NCBI GenBank assembly: GCA_032622095.1
Contig: CP136066.1
Location: forward strand, 55,520,609 to 55,584,608
DNA: 64,000 nucleotides
Source of the DNA: Siphonodentalium dalli
Taxonomy: Eukaryota > Mollusca > Scaphopoda > Gadilida > Siphonodentaliidae
Direction of reading: 5' to 3'
The translations under genes and the position numbers were made by a program. This document shows positions 21,098 to 33,751 of this stretch, piece after piece. Under the pieces are notes generated by a model, which saw nothing but the letters and a program-made list of their open reading frames with translations, did no database searches and was not told the DNA's origin. Within the stretch, counting starts at the first letter, position 1. The number at the start of each line of letters is the position of its first letter.

Positions 21098-23655
21098 TAT
21101 TAGTGCGACACCCCGAGCGCTAGTACGCTATATGGGGTCCAGACGACACATCGAGCGCCAGTACGCTATATATAGGGGGTCCGGCCGACACACCCGAGCG
21201 CCAGTATGCTATAATAAGGGGTCCGGGCGACGAACAGGGCTACACACCGAGTGCCTGTACGCTATATATATATAGGGTACCCTGAGACACCCCCCGAGCA
21301 AAAATACACTATATATAGGGGGTCCGGGAGACACACCCTCATCGCCAGTATGATAGGGGTCCAGGTGACACACACGAGCGCCAGTACGTTCGGGGGCCGG
21401 ACAACACACGAACTCCAGTACAATAGGGATCATGGCGACACACGAGCGCCAGTACGATAGGGGTCCGAGTGACACACACGAGAACCAGTACGAAAGTGGT
21501 CCGGGCGACACACGAGCGCCAGTACGATAGGGGTCCGGGCGACAGCCGCGACACACGAACTCCAGTACGATAGGGGTCCGGGCGACACACGCGAGCTCCA
21601 GTACGATAGTGGTCCGGGTGACACACACGAGCGCCAGTACGATAGTGGTCCGGGTGACACACACGAGCGCCAGTACGATAGTGGTCCGGGCGACACACAC
21701 GAGCTCAAGTACGATAGGGGTCCGGGTGACACACACGAGCGCCAGTACGATAGGGGTCCGGGCGACACACACGAGCTCCAGTACGATAGGGGTCCGGGCG
21801 ACACACACGAGCTCCAGTACGATAAGGGTCTGGGCGACACACACGAACGCCAGTATAAGGGTCCGGGCGACACACCCGAGCGCCAGTACGTTAGGGGTCC
21901 GGGCGACACAGGCGAGCTCCAGTATGATAGGGGTCCGGGCGATACACACGAGCTCCAGTATGATAGGGGTCCGGGCGACAGACACGACCTCCAGTATGAT
22001 AGGGATCCAGGCGACACACCGAGCGCCAGTATGATAGGGGTCCGGGCGACACAAACGAGCACCAGTGCGATAGGGGACCGGGCGACACAGACGAGCTCCA
22101 GTACGATAGGGGTCCGGGCGACACACGAGCTCCAGTATGATAGGGGTCCGGGCGACACACACGAGCTCCAATACGATAGGGGTCCAGGTGACACACACTA
22201 GCGCCTGTACGATAGGGGTCCGGGCGACACACACGAGATCCAGTATGATAGGGGCCAGAGTGACACACGAGCTCCAGTACGATAGGGGTCCGGGCGACAC
22301 ACACGAGCTCCAATACGATAGGGGCCCAGGCGACACACACGAACTCCAGTACGATAGGGGTCCAGGCGACACACACGAGCGCCAGTATGATAGGGGTCCG
22401 GGCGACACACACGAGCTCCAATACGATAGGGGTCCAGGCGACACACGTGCTCCAATACGATAGGGGTCCAGGCGACACACGAGCTCTAGTACGATAGGGG
22501 TCCAGGCGACACACACGAGCGCCTTACGATATGGGTCCGGGCGACACACACGAGCTCCAATACGATAGGGGTCCGGGCGACACACACGAGCTCCAGTATG
22601 ATAGGGGACCGCGGGCGACACACACGAGCCTAAGTACGATAGGGGTCCGGGCGGCACAGACGAGCTCCAGTACGATAAGGGTCCGGGCGATACAGACGAG
22701 CTCAAGTATGATAGGGGTCCGGGTGACACACACGAGCGCCTGTACGATAGGGGTCCGGGCGACACAGACGAGCTCCAGTACGATATGCGTCCGGGCGACA
22801 CAGACGAGCTCCAGTACGATAGGGGTCCGGGCGACACACACGAGCTCCAGTATGATAGGGGACCGCGGGCGACACACACGAGCTCCAGTTCGATAGGCCT
22901 CCGGGCGACACACACGAGCTCCAGTACGATAGGGGTCCGGGCGACACACATGAGCTCTAGTACGATAGGGGTCCGGCGACACACACGAGCTCCAATACGA
23001 TAGGGGTCCGGGCGACACACACGAGCGCCATCACGTTAGGGCTCCGGGCGACACACACGACCTCCAATACGATAGGGGCCGGGCGACACCGATGAGCTCC
23101 TGTATGATAGGGGTCCGGGCGACACAGACGAGCACCAATACGATAGGGGTCCGGGCGACACAGACTGAGCTCCAGTATGATAGGGGTCCGGGCGACATAC
23201 ACGAGCACCAGTACGATAGTGGTCCGAGCGACACACACGAGCTCCAATACGATAGGGGTCCGGGCCACACAGACGAGCTCCAGTATGATAGGGGTCCGGG
23301 CGATAGACACGAGCGCCAATACGGTAGGGGTCCGGCGATACACACGAGCACCAGTACGATAGGGGACCGGGCGATACACACGAGCACCAGTGCGATAGGG
23401 GTCCGCGCGACACACACGTGCACCAGTACGATAGGGGTCCAGGCGACACACACGAGCGCCAGTACGATAGGGGTCCGGGCGACACGCGAGCTCCAGAACG
23501 ATAGGGGTCCGGGCGACACAGACGAGCTCCAGTACGATAGGGGTCCGGGCGACACACCCGAGCACCAGTACAGCATATACGCTTGGGGTCCGGACAACAT
23601 ACGTGTGCCAATATGATAGGGATCTGGTCGATACACCCTACCGCCAGTGCGATAT
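21098..23655. repeat. 36-bp GC-rich satellite, about 70 units
   Basis: The core unit reads CAGTACGATAGGGGTCCGGG then CGACACACACGAGCTC. The last block alternates among GAGCTC, GAGCGC and GAGCAC, and 2-bp length variants (one CA fewer) are common. The first 250 bp are diverged, with 'gctatatatag' in place of 'gatag', while the core is homogeneous, as expected of unequal exchange. The 36-bp period keeps frames open on both strands (up to 603 residues on the minus strand); these are not called as genes. Confidence 0.92.
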
Positions 23656-23824
23656 AAAATTTCTGGTCTCAGCTAACAGTAACCACTATTGTTCATTAGC
23701 TATTAAACAACAACACGTTTTAGACCAGAAAATATTCGAAATATAATCAATATTAATCAATAGAAGCATTTCTGGACAGGGGTCTTCGATTCATATCTAA
23801 TATTTTATACCCCGGTAACTATAG

Positions 23825-24213
23825 CTGAATAGGTCACTCTCACCGGTTTTCTGTGATAAAGTTATCCAGGTTCCTAAATTTGTGATAAAGTTACCCAGGT
23901 TGGAGAGAATTGTGATAAAGTTACCCAGGTTAAGCAAATATCACAATATCAACTCGATTTAAAAGTGACAGAGGGAAATATTGTTCAGTTTTGGCAAGCA
24001 ATAGCCCCTATTAAGCATAAATTAAGACATATTAGTACTGTAGTTCGTCATTTTGATCGCAAAAATGAATAATTTGTTGCTAAACATGAAATGTTATTAA
24101 CCTGGGTAACTTTATCACAAATTCACAATCCTCTCCAACCTGGGTAACTTTATCACAATTTCGGGAACCTGGGTAACTTTATCACAGAAAACCGGTGAGA
24201 GTGACCTATTCAG
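23825..24213. mobile_element. Foldback element with triple subrepeats in each arm
   Basis: The left end CTGAATAGGTCACTCTCACC and right end GGTGAGAGTGACCTATTCAG are perfect inverted repeats. Each arm carries three direct copies of 'tgtgataaagttacccaggt' with different short linkers. The interior is AT-rich and non-coding. No clean target duplication was found. Confidence 0.75.
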
Positions 24214-25079
24214 CGTAACGCTATAATAGCACATGTTTACAAAGAGATAGACCATCTTTAAGGCTATTTTATGCTAAACGTAAAAGTAGTCAAAATATGG
24301 CTTTTTCACATTTATTCCTCATTTGAGCTGAAGCCCAAATATTTACGCTGAAATGCAAATTCATCATATTTATGATGAAGATTGAGTAATTTATTTGCGC
24401 CGAAGTGCAAATAAAAGTTAATATGCAGAGATTCCCCCTAAAATCAAATTGACTCAGGCCATCAAGGCATCATTCAAACATAGGCCTATTAGTACTGATG
24501 GTGTTAAGCATGAATGGTTGGAAGCAAAGACTCTACCCATCAAGCGCAAATGAATTTCGCTGAAGCGCAAGTGATAAATTTGCTCTGAAGGGTAAATGAT
24601 TTACTCTGAAGCGCAAATATAGAATAAATGTGAAAAGGCCTCCCATATCAAAACACAAAATTGCCATTTCGCGTCCGATTGATGTATCAATTTTTAAGGT
24701 AGACATATATATATGCTAAATTTGCTTATAACAAAAAAATTATGCTTTATGATTTAAAATTTATTAGTGTTTGGCAATAAGCTTGCGCTCCCCTTAAATG
24801 AGCTTAATTCATAAGATTAAGTGCAATTAATTTACACTTAAACTGACTTAATTGTAATTCATTTACACTTAAGTGTAATTCATTCTCATACTCATAGAAA
24901 GATTAATTACGCTTATATGCGTGAATGAATTACACTTAAGCATAATTCATACTACAATCTCATAGAGCTCCCTCAAGCTGAAATGGATGCAACCACATTA
25001 CTAATGTCAGTAACCTATAGGCTGTACATCATAAATACCACTATACCTGAAGTACATTTAAGATCAGTGGTATGCTTAA
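24214..25079. repeat. Low-complexity repeats: 'gctgaagcgcaaat' and 'acacttaagtgtaattca' motifs
   Basis: The first part is bounded by inverted 'cacatttattc' (24308) and 'gaataaatgtg' (24630), with many 'tgaagcgcaaat' variants between. The second part (24780 onward) is built of 'aattcatttacacttaagt' style units on both strands and continues after the inserted TTAA element to about 25880. Non-coding. Confidence 0.55.
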
Positions 25080-25723
25080 AGGGGTACTGTACACAGAGAT
25101 AGGCGATTTTTTTATTTACTCCAATTGAAATAACTTTCAAGTTAGATTGTTTTCGTGTTATATGAGTTTCGTATAAACCTAATTTAGCGAAGAAAATATT
25201 GATCTTGGAAACAAAAATATTACGATTTCAAACTACGCGCCATGTTTTTGACCTTCACCGGAGAAGGCGCATGTCGCATGAAGCACCGGAAGTTAATTGC
25301 TCACAGCTTCGATTGACGCATTCAATCTCTTCCATCGAACAATCTCACTCCCAATAAAAATACTTGATGCTTTATGAATCTTGTTTCTTTCTCCTTTTTT
25401 CCGAATCGGTTATAACGGGCCTTCTTTTGCAGGTAACATGTTTTGTTTGCAACTCAATAATGTTCGCGAACGGCCGTCGATAAAAGACACGCAAAAGATG
25501 CGATTTCAAGAACGGTAACTCGTAATGGCATAATTCTCCATTTTATGACTCCAGCCATAAATGAATTTATATTAAATAATTCAATTTTACTTTTACGATA
25601 GCCTGTTAACCGGAACGTTTTCGGTAGACATTGTCGACTCAAATTAGTTATTTTATAATATAATATTCATATTAGATCGCTATTGTCACCGGGAATTTAT
25701 TGAAATTGGGGTACAGTACCCCT
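25080..25723. mobile_element. 644-bp TTAA element, AGGGGTACTGTAC family
   Basis: Flanked by TTAA at 25076-25079 and 25724-25727. Termini AGGGGTACTGTAC and GTACAGTACCCCT are inverted repeats. Removing the element leaves 'ggtatgcttaagcataattg', which matches the 'cttaagcataa' repeats on both sides, so the insertion is clean. No transposase frame. Confidence 0.85.
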
Positions 25724-25727
25724 TTAA

Positions 25728-25919
25728 GCATAATTGAATTACGATGAATTACATAAGCATAAATGAGTTATGCTTAAGCATAAGTGAATTACGGTTAAGC
25801 ATAAGTGAATTACACTTTAATGAGTGTCAGTTACACTGAAATAATTTACGCTTAAGCGTAAATACTTAAATAGCTAATAAATGTGAATACGGCCTCACTT
25901 AAAAGTACATGACCATCTG
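25728..25919. repeat. 'cttaagcataagtgaattac' motif repeats, continued
   Basis: The right-hand continuation of the repeat interrupted at 25080. Units such as 'gcttaagcataa' and 'gtgaattac' recur several times. Ends with 'aataaatgtgaatacggcct', comparable to 24630. Confidence 0.6.
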
Positions 25920-26320
25920 TCTAGATTATAAAGTCACATATGTCACATATGATAGATCTACATCATGTCAATGTTTGTTTGTTAGCATTGAATGGCCGGG
26001 AAAACTGCCGGACGGATTTCGACGAAATTTGATACCTAGTGATACTTTTGTCCGGGGAGTGTTTGGGACGGGTCAAATCGTGACCCCGACCTTCAAAATG
26101 GTCAATTCAAGGTCAAATCGCACCTTTCGACGGAATTTGATACCTAGAGCCGTATGGATACTTTTGTCCGGGGAGTGTTTTGGACGGGTCAAATCGTGAC
26201 CCAGACCTGACCTTGACCTTTAAAATGGTCAATTCAAGGTCAAATCGCGCCTTTCGACGGATGAATTTATCATGAAAGCAGAGGGGAGACAGCCCGGACG
26301 AAGTCGGGTCACCCTGCTAG
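25920..26320 (+). mobile_element. Mini-Helitron F
   Basis: The 3' end has the hairpin CCCGGACGAAGTCGGG, then TCACCCTGCTAG followed by T, as in units B and C. The body holds 'ggccgggaaaactgccggac' and two copies of a block with 'ccttcaaaatggtcaattca', 'tttcgacggaatttgata' and 'gtccggggagtgttt'. The 5' end is only approximate. Confidence 0.6.
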
Positions 26321-26792
26321 TAGTATTAATACTATTATAATTTATATCTATTAGTATTATCTAGTCATGATAAAGTCATATTAATTTAATGAAACATTAA
26401 TGATTAATTATTTTGTATTTTAATTCTTGTATGTTCACACCATTGTACCTTTTAAAAATTATATTTTAAGATTTTCCGAGGGTCTGTGAACAACTTATGG
26501 CAAAAAAAAATGTTAACTCAAGAATTGCACTCAATAATTTTGAACCGAAACCTTCGATCGATCCCCGTCGTATCACTATTCTCGTAAGTTACGTAACTCA
26601 GTTTACCTTTGCAAAATTCGTAATATTTCCTCTTCCTTTAAGCCATCCAGCTGTGTAATTGTTGGAAGCTATTTAATTATTATGATAATTATCCATCGTT
26701 TACACGATCATATTAGTTCTTTGTTGTTTATTTGAATTTCGAAACGAAGTGCACTCGATTTCCAAATTGTGAAGTGACGTCACATTTTAGGG
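26321..26792. other. No gene seen
   Basis: AT-rich intergenic sequence between two mobile elements. Nothing recognised. Confidence 0.45.
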
Positions 26793-27112
26793 TTGGGCTA
26801 TTATCGCAATACGATAGGGGAACACTCCGACGTTCGTACTCAGATATCATCAATGTTCGTACTTAGCTTGCCTGTCATAGGTTTCACGGGAAAATGGCTA
26901 ATTTGATTATATTTGTCGTTATATATATTTTTTCACCCCATTTATTATTCCTTTTCACAAAAATAAAATAAAATAAGCGGAAGATGATATGTTTAAAATT
27001 TCTTAAGCCTGAAATCGGCGATAAGTTGTTATCAAAGCACATGCACATTATACTTGTGATAGTTACGTTAAGCACGCGGTATTCCCCTATTGTACTGCGA
27101 TAATCGCCAACG
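26793..27112 (+). mobile_element. Short TIR element, copy 2, with 8-bp flanking duplication
   Basis: Same element as 1096-1404. The ends, GTTGGGCTATTATCGCAATA on the left and the complement of TGCGATAATCGCCAAC on the right, are imperfect inverted repeats. The flanks ATTTTAGG (left) and GTTTTAGG (right) agree at 7 of 8 positions, compatible with a hAT-type 8-bp duplication. Non-coding. Confidence 0.7.
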
Positions 27113-29009
27113 TTTTAGGTCAAATAAATGGACATTGCTAAAAGCATCGCCGATCAGGAACATTTCATGCTTGCTTGCTTGTTGTGGAAATCCCTCCTTT
27201 AGTCGAGGAGCACCCCATTATATTGGGTATATAAAATAACTAGCAGGGTTACCCGGCGTTACCCAGGTTAAAGTGCTGTGAAACCCTCTGCATGCACATT
27301 GTGGATATATGGTGGGAACAGAGGATACTCTTATTCATAAATTATATATTCAAATAGCATCACAAAACATGATTCTTACACACGGAATATAAGTAGTAGC
27401 CAGTGGCGGATCCAGAAAATTTGAAAGGGGGGGGGGGCGCTATGTATTTTTGTATATATGATGCGTAGCATCATCCGAGCCGAGAAGCGGCGAGTGGGGG
27501 AGAGCACGAGAGGGTGGTTTAACCCCCCTCTCTTAGGTGGGGGTCCGGGCGACCTCCCCCGTGAAATTTTGCGTATAACTACATTCAAAACGACGCGTTT
27601 TCCTGTGTTCTGGGCACAGTTTATATTGATTTATATTAGGCATATATTGAACGAGTGACAATAACATTCAGTACAATTACGGTATACTATGGAGGGTTAG
27701 TGGTGGAAGATCAAAGCTTCTTTGAACAGTGAACTTATTTTTCTGAAAGTCTGTGCAAATGATAGTGAATTATCTGGGCGACATGATGATTTTGGCGCGC
27801 CGGACATGCCCATGGAATATAAGCCCCCCCGGAACGACCGAGTCGCCTATGGTTTGGGCTGGTGCATGGGAGAATATTTTGTAATTCAGAATGAATAATA
27901 GCAAAATCATGGCTTCTAGACAGTACTAGTATAGAGGTGTTTCGGCTGGCAATACAATGCATCTATCCAACCACTTAATTCCCCCATTGACCATGCTGAT
28001 TTTTTCAGTTTTACTTCTAATAGCCATCAGCTTCATAAGTCATTAATACAAGCCAAACGGGTGGTCCGATCACACTCCAATCATGTACTCGTTTTATTAG
28101 TATATATATATATAAACAGTTTTTCACCAAAAAATATCTACAGTTTTTCACCAAAAAATATCTGACACCGAACTGATTAACCAGTATATATTCCATTCCC
28201 CTATTCATCTACTTCTGGTTGCACCCATAATGTTAATTAAAATATTGTATGTAGATTAATATTTGTTGTGTAAATGTTTGGGTTATGAATAAATATATGT
28301 TCAGTCAATCAACTGACTAATGACGATAACAACACATGGAAACCGATGTTTTGAAGGACTCGTGACTCTTTTTTTATTAAGCAATGGCAGATGCATATTT
28401 GTCGTGACCTAAAGATGTCTTGTTATCACACATTTGTTCCAATTAGGGTGGCACAACATGTGATGGAAGATATCACCAATTTTAAATGCCATGCATATAT
28501 ATCATTGGAAACGAACCAGCAATGTATTTCTATAATAATTCGAAAATATACTATGTATACAGTAGATGTATACCATAGTAGTATGGCGTATGTGCCTTTA
28601 GCTACCCTCTTTACGATGATACTGCCGCCAGTGCGTTTTATAGTCCGAGCGTTGATCGATCTACATTATATAACCTAGAGTGCACTGTAGACGACTCATG
28701 TTTATCATTCATTTGTTCTTTACATATAGATGGAATTGTCTAAATTTTGACTCCACTTTTAGAATTGCTATATTTATTTTTGATAGAAATATTCAGTGTT
28801 GAAACTTCGGGCGCCCAAAACTTGGCGCCGGGCGAGATATTTTCCGACACTCCGATACAAAATGTCGCAGAAATTGTTTGCTCTGCACGGCGAAAAATAG
28901 CCCGGGGCCCTCATCTCGGGATGTTCGCTTCGCCCCTTGCGTGGCTATACATATCGCGTGGAATACCAAATTTTAACATGCACCATTATCATCCTCGTAA
29001 AAAGTGACC
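27113..29009. other. No gene seen; Helitron 3' end on the minus strand
   Basis: At about 27239-27268 the minus strand reads CCTGGGTAACGCCGGGTAAC then CCTGCTAGT, a typical Helitron hairpin-CTAG terminus; its 5' end was not located. A 'gtggcggatccagaaa' plus poly-G block lies at 27411-27437, and 'acagtttttcaccaaaaaat' is doubled at 28116-28161. Open frames here are short. Confidence 0.5.
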
Positions 29010-29351
29010 ACTGTTAGAACGCCTTGGTGCCATCTCGATTGTACCCCTTTGGTGGGAATAGCTCCTACAAGTACATTTGTAGCAGCATTTGATCTACTCT
29101 ATTTGTCTCATGGTTTTTCGTTGGAAGCGTTCGAGTTCTTCGTCTTTTTTTTTCATATATAGGATTTCTATACCACGAAGCATCCTAGGAATGGCAAAAG
29201 TGTTCCACATCTGGTATGCTATTGCCGGTGATATACCATTTGTTCCATGTAGCCCTGTTCCCATCAAAGAGTATAGGGTTCGTCGGCCAACTGTAATTCG
29301 TTTTGGGATATCTGGGGTGTTCATTTGGGTTACAATGCGCAAATAATCCAT
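29010..29351 (-). pseudogene. LINE-type reverse transcriptase, C-terminal fragment, frameshifted
   Basis: The translated segment has TLYSLMGTGLHGTNG, PAIAYQMWNTFAIPRML, GIEILYM and LERFQRKTMRQI. This order is typical of the region just after the polymerase core in non-LTR retrotransposon ORF2 proteins. A stop follows at about 29093. The likely continuation, with an 'LVGAIPTKG' block, is in another frame to about 29010, and a stop also lies just upstream. Dead fragment; the exact clade is not assigned. Confidence 0.7.
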
Positions 29352-29502
29352 GTGTCAATCGCATTCAGCAAACCTCGTCAGATTCCGTCACCAGCCCCCC
29401 AGAGGTTATAGGTCGATGAGTCCAGAATGGCGTCAACCGGTGACTGCTTGAACACGAAGTTTTAACCAGAATCCGATCACGATCATGCATCCGATGTTTA
29501 AC

Positions 29503-29884
29503 CCTTTACCCAACAGAACGGCCCTGTGCCAATGCATTCTCGTATATATGCGAGTCGACCATAGGTCGCCTCGCATATATAAGAGAATGCATTGGCTTAA
29601 CACATTAAAAATTATAAAAAATTTAAAGAATGTAAGAAAAAATGTTAAAAAAAGATTTTTGTTTAGGCCAATGCATTCTCTTATATATGCGAGGCGACCT
29701 ATGGTCGACTCGCATATATAAGAGAATGCATTGGCACAGGGCATAACTGTAACTATCACAATGTGGTCAAGGAGCCGGTTCCAATGATATCCATATTATG
29801 TATGGTTCTATTGAGACAGACCGAAGATATTTTAGGCTGTTAATCTTTATTTGGCCGGTTTTGGCCGGTTTGTTCGGTAAAGTG
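29503..29884. mobile_element. piggyBac-like MITE, CCCTTTACCC family, copy 3
   Basis: TTAA at 29499-29502 and 29885-29888. The left end CCCTTTACCCAACAG is intact; the right end is slightly decayed (TGTTCGGTAAAGTG). Type I hairpins at about 29528-29595 and 29669-29735 are in opposite orientation. Confidence 0.85.
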
Positions 29885-29888
29885 TTAA

Positions 29889-30492
29889 CGCATACTAGAG
29901 TTTTTATGTTGAATTGTAGAGTATACTGTGGCTGTCACCCCGAGGAGCCATAGGAAGTTTGGTGATGATCGTATGAGGTATATGTTCTATAGGGTGTGCT
30001 AAAAATTTAGGGGTGCAAAGAGTATAATTCAAGATGGCTGCCGGCGGCCATGCTTTTCATCATAAATCATTCAAATTTGACACCTCCCATCTATGATCTG
30101 GAGGTGATCCCGGACTCATATACTGAATATCGTTGAAATCGGTCAAAGTTTGTGATTGCCTAACTGTCGCGAATGATCAAAATCGCCAAAAAATAGACAA
30201 ATTAAGTCTTGTATAAAAGATTGGACAAACCAGGTTTTTGAACACTTCAATATATTGTTGGAACAGACCCATATATCAAATATGAATTAAATCGGTTGAC
30301 CTTTGTGTGAGTTATCGCGCTAACGAACATGCACGGACGCCCACTAAACTGGACTAAAAAATGAGCAATTATTTTAATCACTCAAATGTTTTATACTCCC
30401 TTTTTTAGTGTTCTCAGTATAATTAACTTTTAAGATTCTATATGCAATGACGATGATAGTATGACATGACATGTAAAACATACAACTTGGCC
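29889..30492. repeat. Dispersed repeat related to the 47-kb array
   Basis: Contains 'gagttatcgcgctaacgaac', as in the 160-bp array at 47074-48430, and 'caagatggctgccggcggcc', a variant of which is near 58690. 'gttgaattgtagagtatact' recurs near 43856. No coding frame. Confidence 0.45.
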
Positions 30493-30496
30493 TTAA

Positions 30497-30847
30497 AGGT
30501 ACACAATCCAATTTGATGGTCTCCATGTCATCAGATTCCAACAACAACATTTCTCCAAAAGACGCTTTAGTTATCAGAATCGATTGACTACCAAAACATA
30601 ATGCTAACCACTGTTAACTTTAGTATTAAACTTTCCAAAACATGTTATATATCAACATTTGTTCAATGAAATTCGGTATTGAGAGTATGTCAGTTGGCAC
30701 ATCGCCAAATATTACTGGTGGTGAAAAATAATAGATCTCAAAAATCAATATCAGATAACTCTTGAGCTTTGATGGGTGGGTTCCTCTATTCGAGTCAAAT
30801 ACTTTTTACCCCTGAACCAAAGAAATAGTAATTTGGGATATGTATCT
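30497..30847 (+). mobile_element. TTAA repeat family 'AGGTACNCAATCC', copy 3
   Basis: TTAA at 30493-30496 and 30848-30851. Starts AGGTACACAATCC and ends GGATATGTATCT. The interior ('ttatcagaatcgatt', 'atgctaaccactgt', 'gatgggtgggttcct') matches copies 1, 2 and 4. Non-coding. Confidence 0.8.
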
Positions 30848-30851
30848 TTAA

Positions 30852-33351
30852 GGAGGTCAATTGGGTTCTCATAAAAGCCGAACACAAGTTCAAATAATGG
30901 GAAATACAATAACAAATTTATAAGCATGATTATTGCTGTACTAGCAGTTCCTACATGATTGAAACAGGAATACATGTATTTATTTAGTTGGAATCTCTCA
31001 CATTTTGTGATTGTATAGGCTTAATGTATGGTGTACTGTGTGTTAATGTATTCATATGAACATGATTGTCTGAAACAAAGCATTAATTATAATAATTACT
31101 ATACAAAGTTTGGTGCACTAATGAGTCTTTTATTGTGTTGTATAAAGCTTTTTGAGTTCGGCATCGAAAAGCCGAATACCAGCTTTTGTTTGGCATTCAG
31201 GCATTCGGTAATTAATTAACACAGGCCAATTAAGTAGCGAGTAAATAATGCTATAGTATAGGTTTATATTTTATCAAACGCATGTGTTTTACTTTTAACA
31301 ATTCCTGTCACCAATTTATCCGGGCATGTCAACCTTCTGACCTGGACATGGCTGGGTCAAAATAGTTTTTATTTTGTCTATTAAATGTAGAAAAATATTG
31401 AAGTGGGAGTCATGCAGGGGGAGGCAGAAAAAAGTTCAAGGCACTTTTTAAAATTTTGACCTATCTTGGCACCCACCACACCCCATTATTTTTCAAAATT
31501 TTATTCCGGTGTATTTTCAGAAACCCACCCCCTTTTGCAAAGATTTGTGAAAAATATCTACATGACAACATTATCATAACCCTGCAATGTGTCAGAGATG
31601 TTTTTCATTATTGATAGTGTGCAATGCTTTGTTACACAGATAGGGACACTTTTGGATATCAATTGCCTCCTACATAGAGCGCTGTTGCATCCTCGTTCTG
31701 TGCATGAGGAGGAACATCATAAATAAAGTTGCAGTAGAACATCAAACAAGTTGACAGAATTGAATACATGTAGTTTGTTATCCATATACCAGGCAATATT
31801 TTTTGTTTCCAGTTTTCATTTTGATTAGCATAATGTGATATGATGTCTTTAGTTTTATTTTTATTGTTTTCAAATTTTATTTTTGCTAAAGGCTTTTTAT
31901 GATTCGCAGCAGGTGCCATATTTGTTTTAATTTATTCTGTTTAATTGATAGTTTATTTCATTATCCTCAGTTGTCATGTTTGATTAAAATCATCCTGTTG
32001 GAACTGGTCAAGCAATTTGTAAGTCACTTAGATTTCACTGGTGAAGTCTTGAATGACAAAAGTTTTTGGGTCACAATCTGGAACAGTGATGAATTCTAAT
32101 GCATCCAACAGGGGTTCAGTATTTGGGTTCTGAAGTGATAATCCACTCCTATATATAGAGGATCTCCAATGAGTTTTGTTGGGATATACAAGTTTGATAA
32201 ATTTTATTCACAACTAGTCGTAAAAGACGAGTTGTGAATCAAATTTATCAAACAAGTTTCATAAAATCTTATATCCCAACATAACGATTTTGAAGATCTT
32301 GTATATCACATGAAAAAAACTAGAGCTTTATTATGCCTTTTTAACAAATCAATATCTTTAAAACAAGCTGAAAAATGCATGTAAAATGCGTACATGCACG
32401 GCATTGGCTGAGACGCTTCATAACCATATACGACAGTATTGCTCGCTCTGCCTTGTGACGAAACTTATAGTCCCCCAAATTTGCCTCTTTTTTGTGCCTA
32501 TTTTCGTTAGTGCAACGAAGTTGGACAATAATTGAACTTTAATGAACAAAGCAATCATTTTCTAAATAGTTTTTTCTAAATAGTATTAATCCGCATGGTA
32601 ATTTACTTTGCGTGATGCCAAGTATCCTTGGAAGCATGTGGCTATTACTCACTAGTGACAGATAAGAAAATATCGATTGGATTTTTCAATGATATTATAG
32701 GGGTTTCAAGTGATAAACACTATATATAGTATATACAGTATGCAATGTTTATTGCCATTTCTGGGTAAAAATGGTTGATATATTTTGAGCTGATGACCCA
32801 CCCACTCACGCCTACAAATATGGAACCTTTTTCCACCTCCTGAGTCATGCGACTTTAAGCTCTTGAAAGCGACTTTTTGCCGTTTTCTCAGGTTTATTGA
32901 TCTGGGTTTTGCATGACTTTACCTTTTTTGTCTGGCATGTCTTCTTGGAAATATTAGCTGCAGTTTTGGGTATCGTCAAACGAGATTTTTTTTTTTTGCC
33001 AAAGATTCGATCAGGCAGAAATAAAATTATTATATTTAATTTGCTGAACATGAATACACATGCCGATGAACTTTGTTATATTTCCCATTATTTAACTTGT
33101 GTTCGGCTTTTTTTTATGAGGAACGGGTCAAGCAAAAGCTAAAGGGTTGCACAATTATTTTTGGTCTGTATTGAAAACAATTCATATTTATCTGGTGGGT
33201 CGGCTTGTAATTTGTTCCATTAAAAGGTTGATGTATTTATTTTTTAATTTTATATTGATTTTTCAAAGCTAGGTCAAGTGTTGTAATTCCAGAAAACAAT
33301 TCTCAAAAATAAATTTATAGCAATTGTCAATTTACCAAGCCTAGCTGCCAG
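30852..33351. other. No gene seen; one hairpin
   Basis: AT-rich. At about 32179-32284 an inverted repeat ('gttgggatatacaagtttga' with 'caaacaagtttcataaaatc' then 'ttatatcccaac') forms an imperfect hairpin of about 105 bp. Other frames are short and unrecognised. Confidence 0.5.
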
Positions 33352-33355
33352 TTAA

Positions 33356-33590
33356 CCCTGTTCCAAGGGCATTCTCTTATATATAAGAGTCTCCCATAGG
33401 GAGCCTCGCATATATAAGAGAATACATTGGCCTAACAATATTTAACTTTGTTTAAATATAAAGTTTAATAATTAAATAAGTGCATTTTCTAAAAACTATG
33501 CGAGGCTCTATATGGGAGATTCGCATATAAGATAATGCACTGGCACAGGATCTTTAATACTCCCCCAGTGCAGCTCCTGTCATTAAAGGG
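33356..33590. mobile_element. piggyBac-like MITE, CCCTTTCATGA family, copy 2
   Basis: Left TTAA at 33352-33355; the right end CATTAAAGGG is followed by TTCA. Type II hairpins at about 33371-33432 and 33500-33545; the second is partly deleted. Ends 'ccccagtgcagctcctgt' before the terminus, as in sister copies. Confidence 0.7.
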
Positions 33591-33751
33591 TTCAATATTA
33601 TTTATGTTTAAAGATGTGGCTGCTTTAGTTCCCAGACAACAGCTTCATATATAAACTTTTGCTGCATAGATTTGCATTGAAATCCCCATTCAAACACCCA
33701 TGTTCACTTGATCTCCCTCCAGCCACATTCGTGTCAGTGATCATGTATTAA

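Noticed and set aside
21209-23636. 603-residue minus-strand frame and many overlapping frames in the 36-bp satellite
   Set aside because: Frames are open in several registers on both strands because the period is a multiple of three. Unit-length variants shift the frame freely, which argues against selection on a protein.
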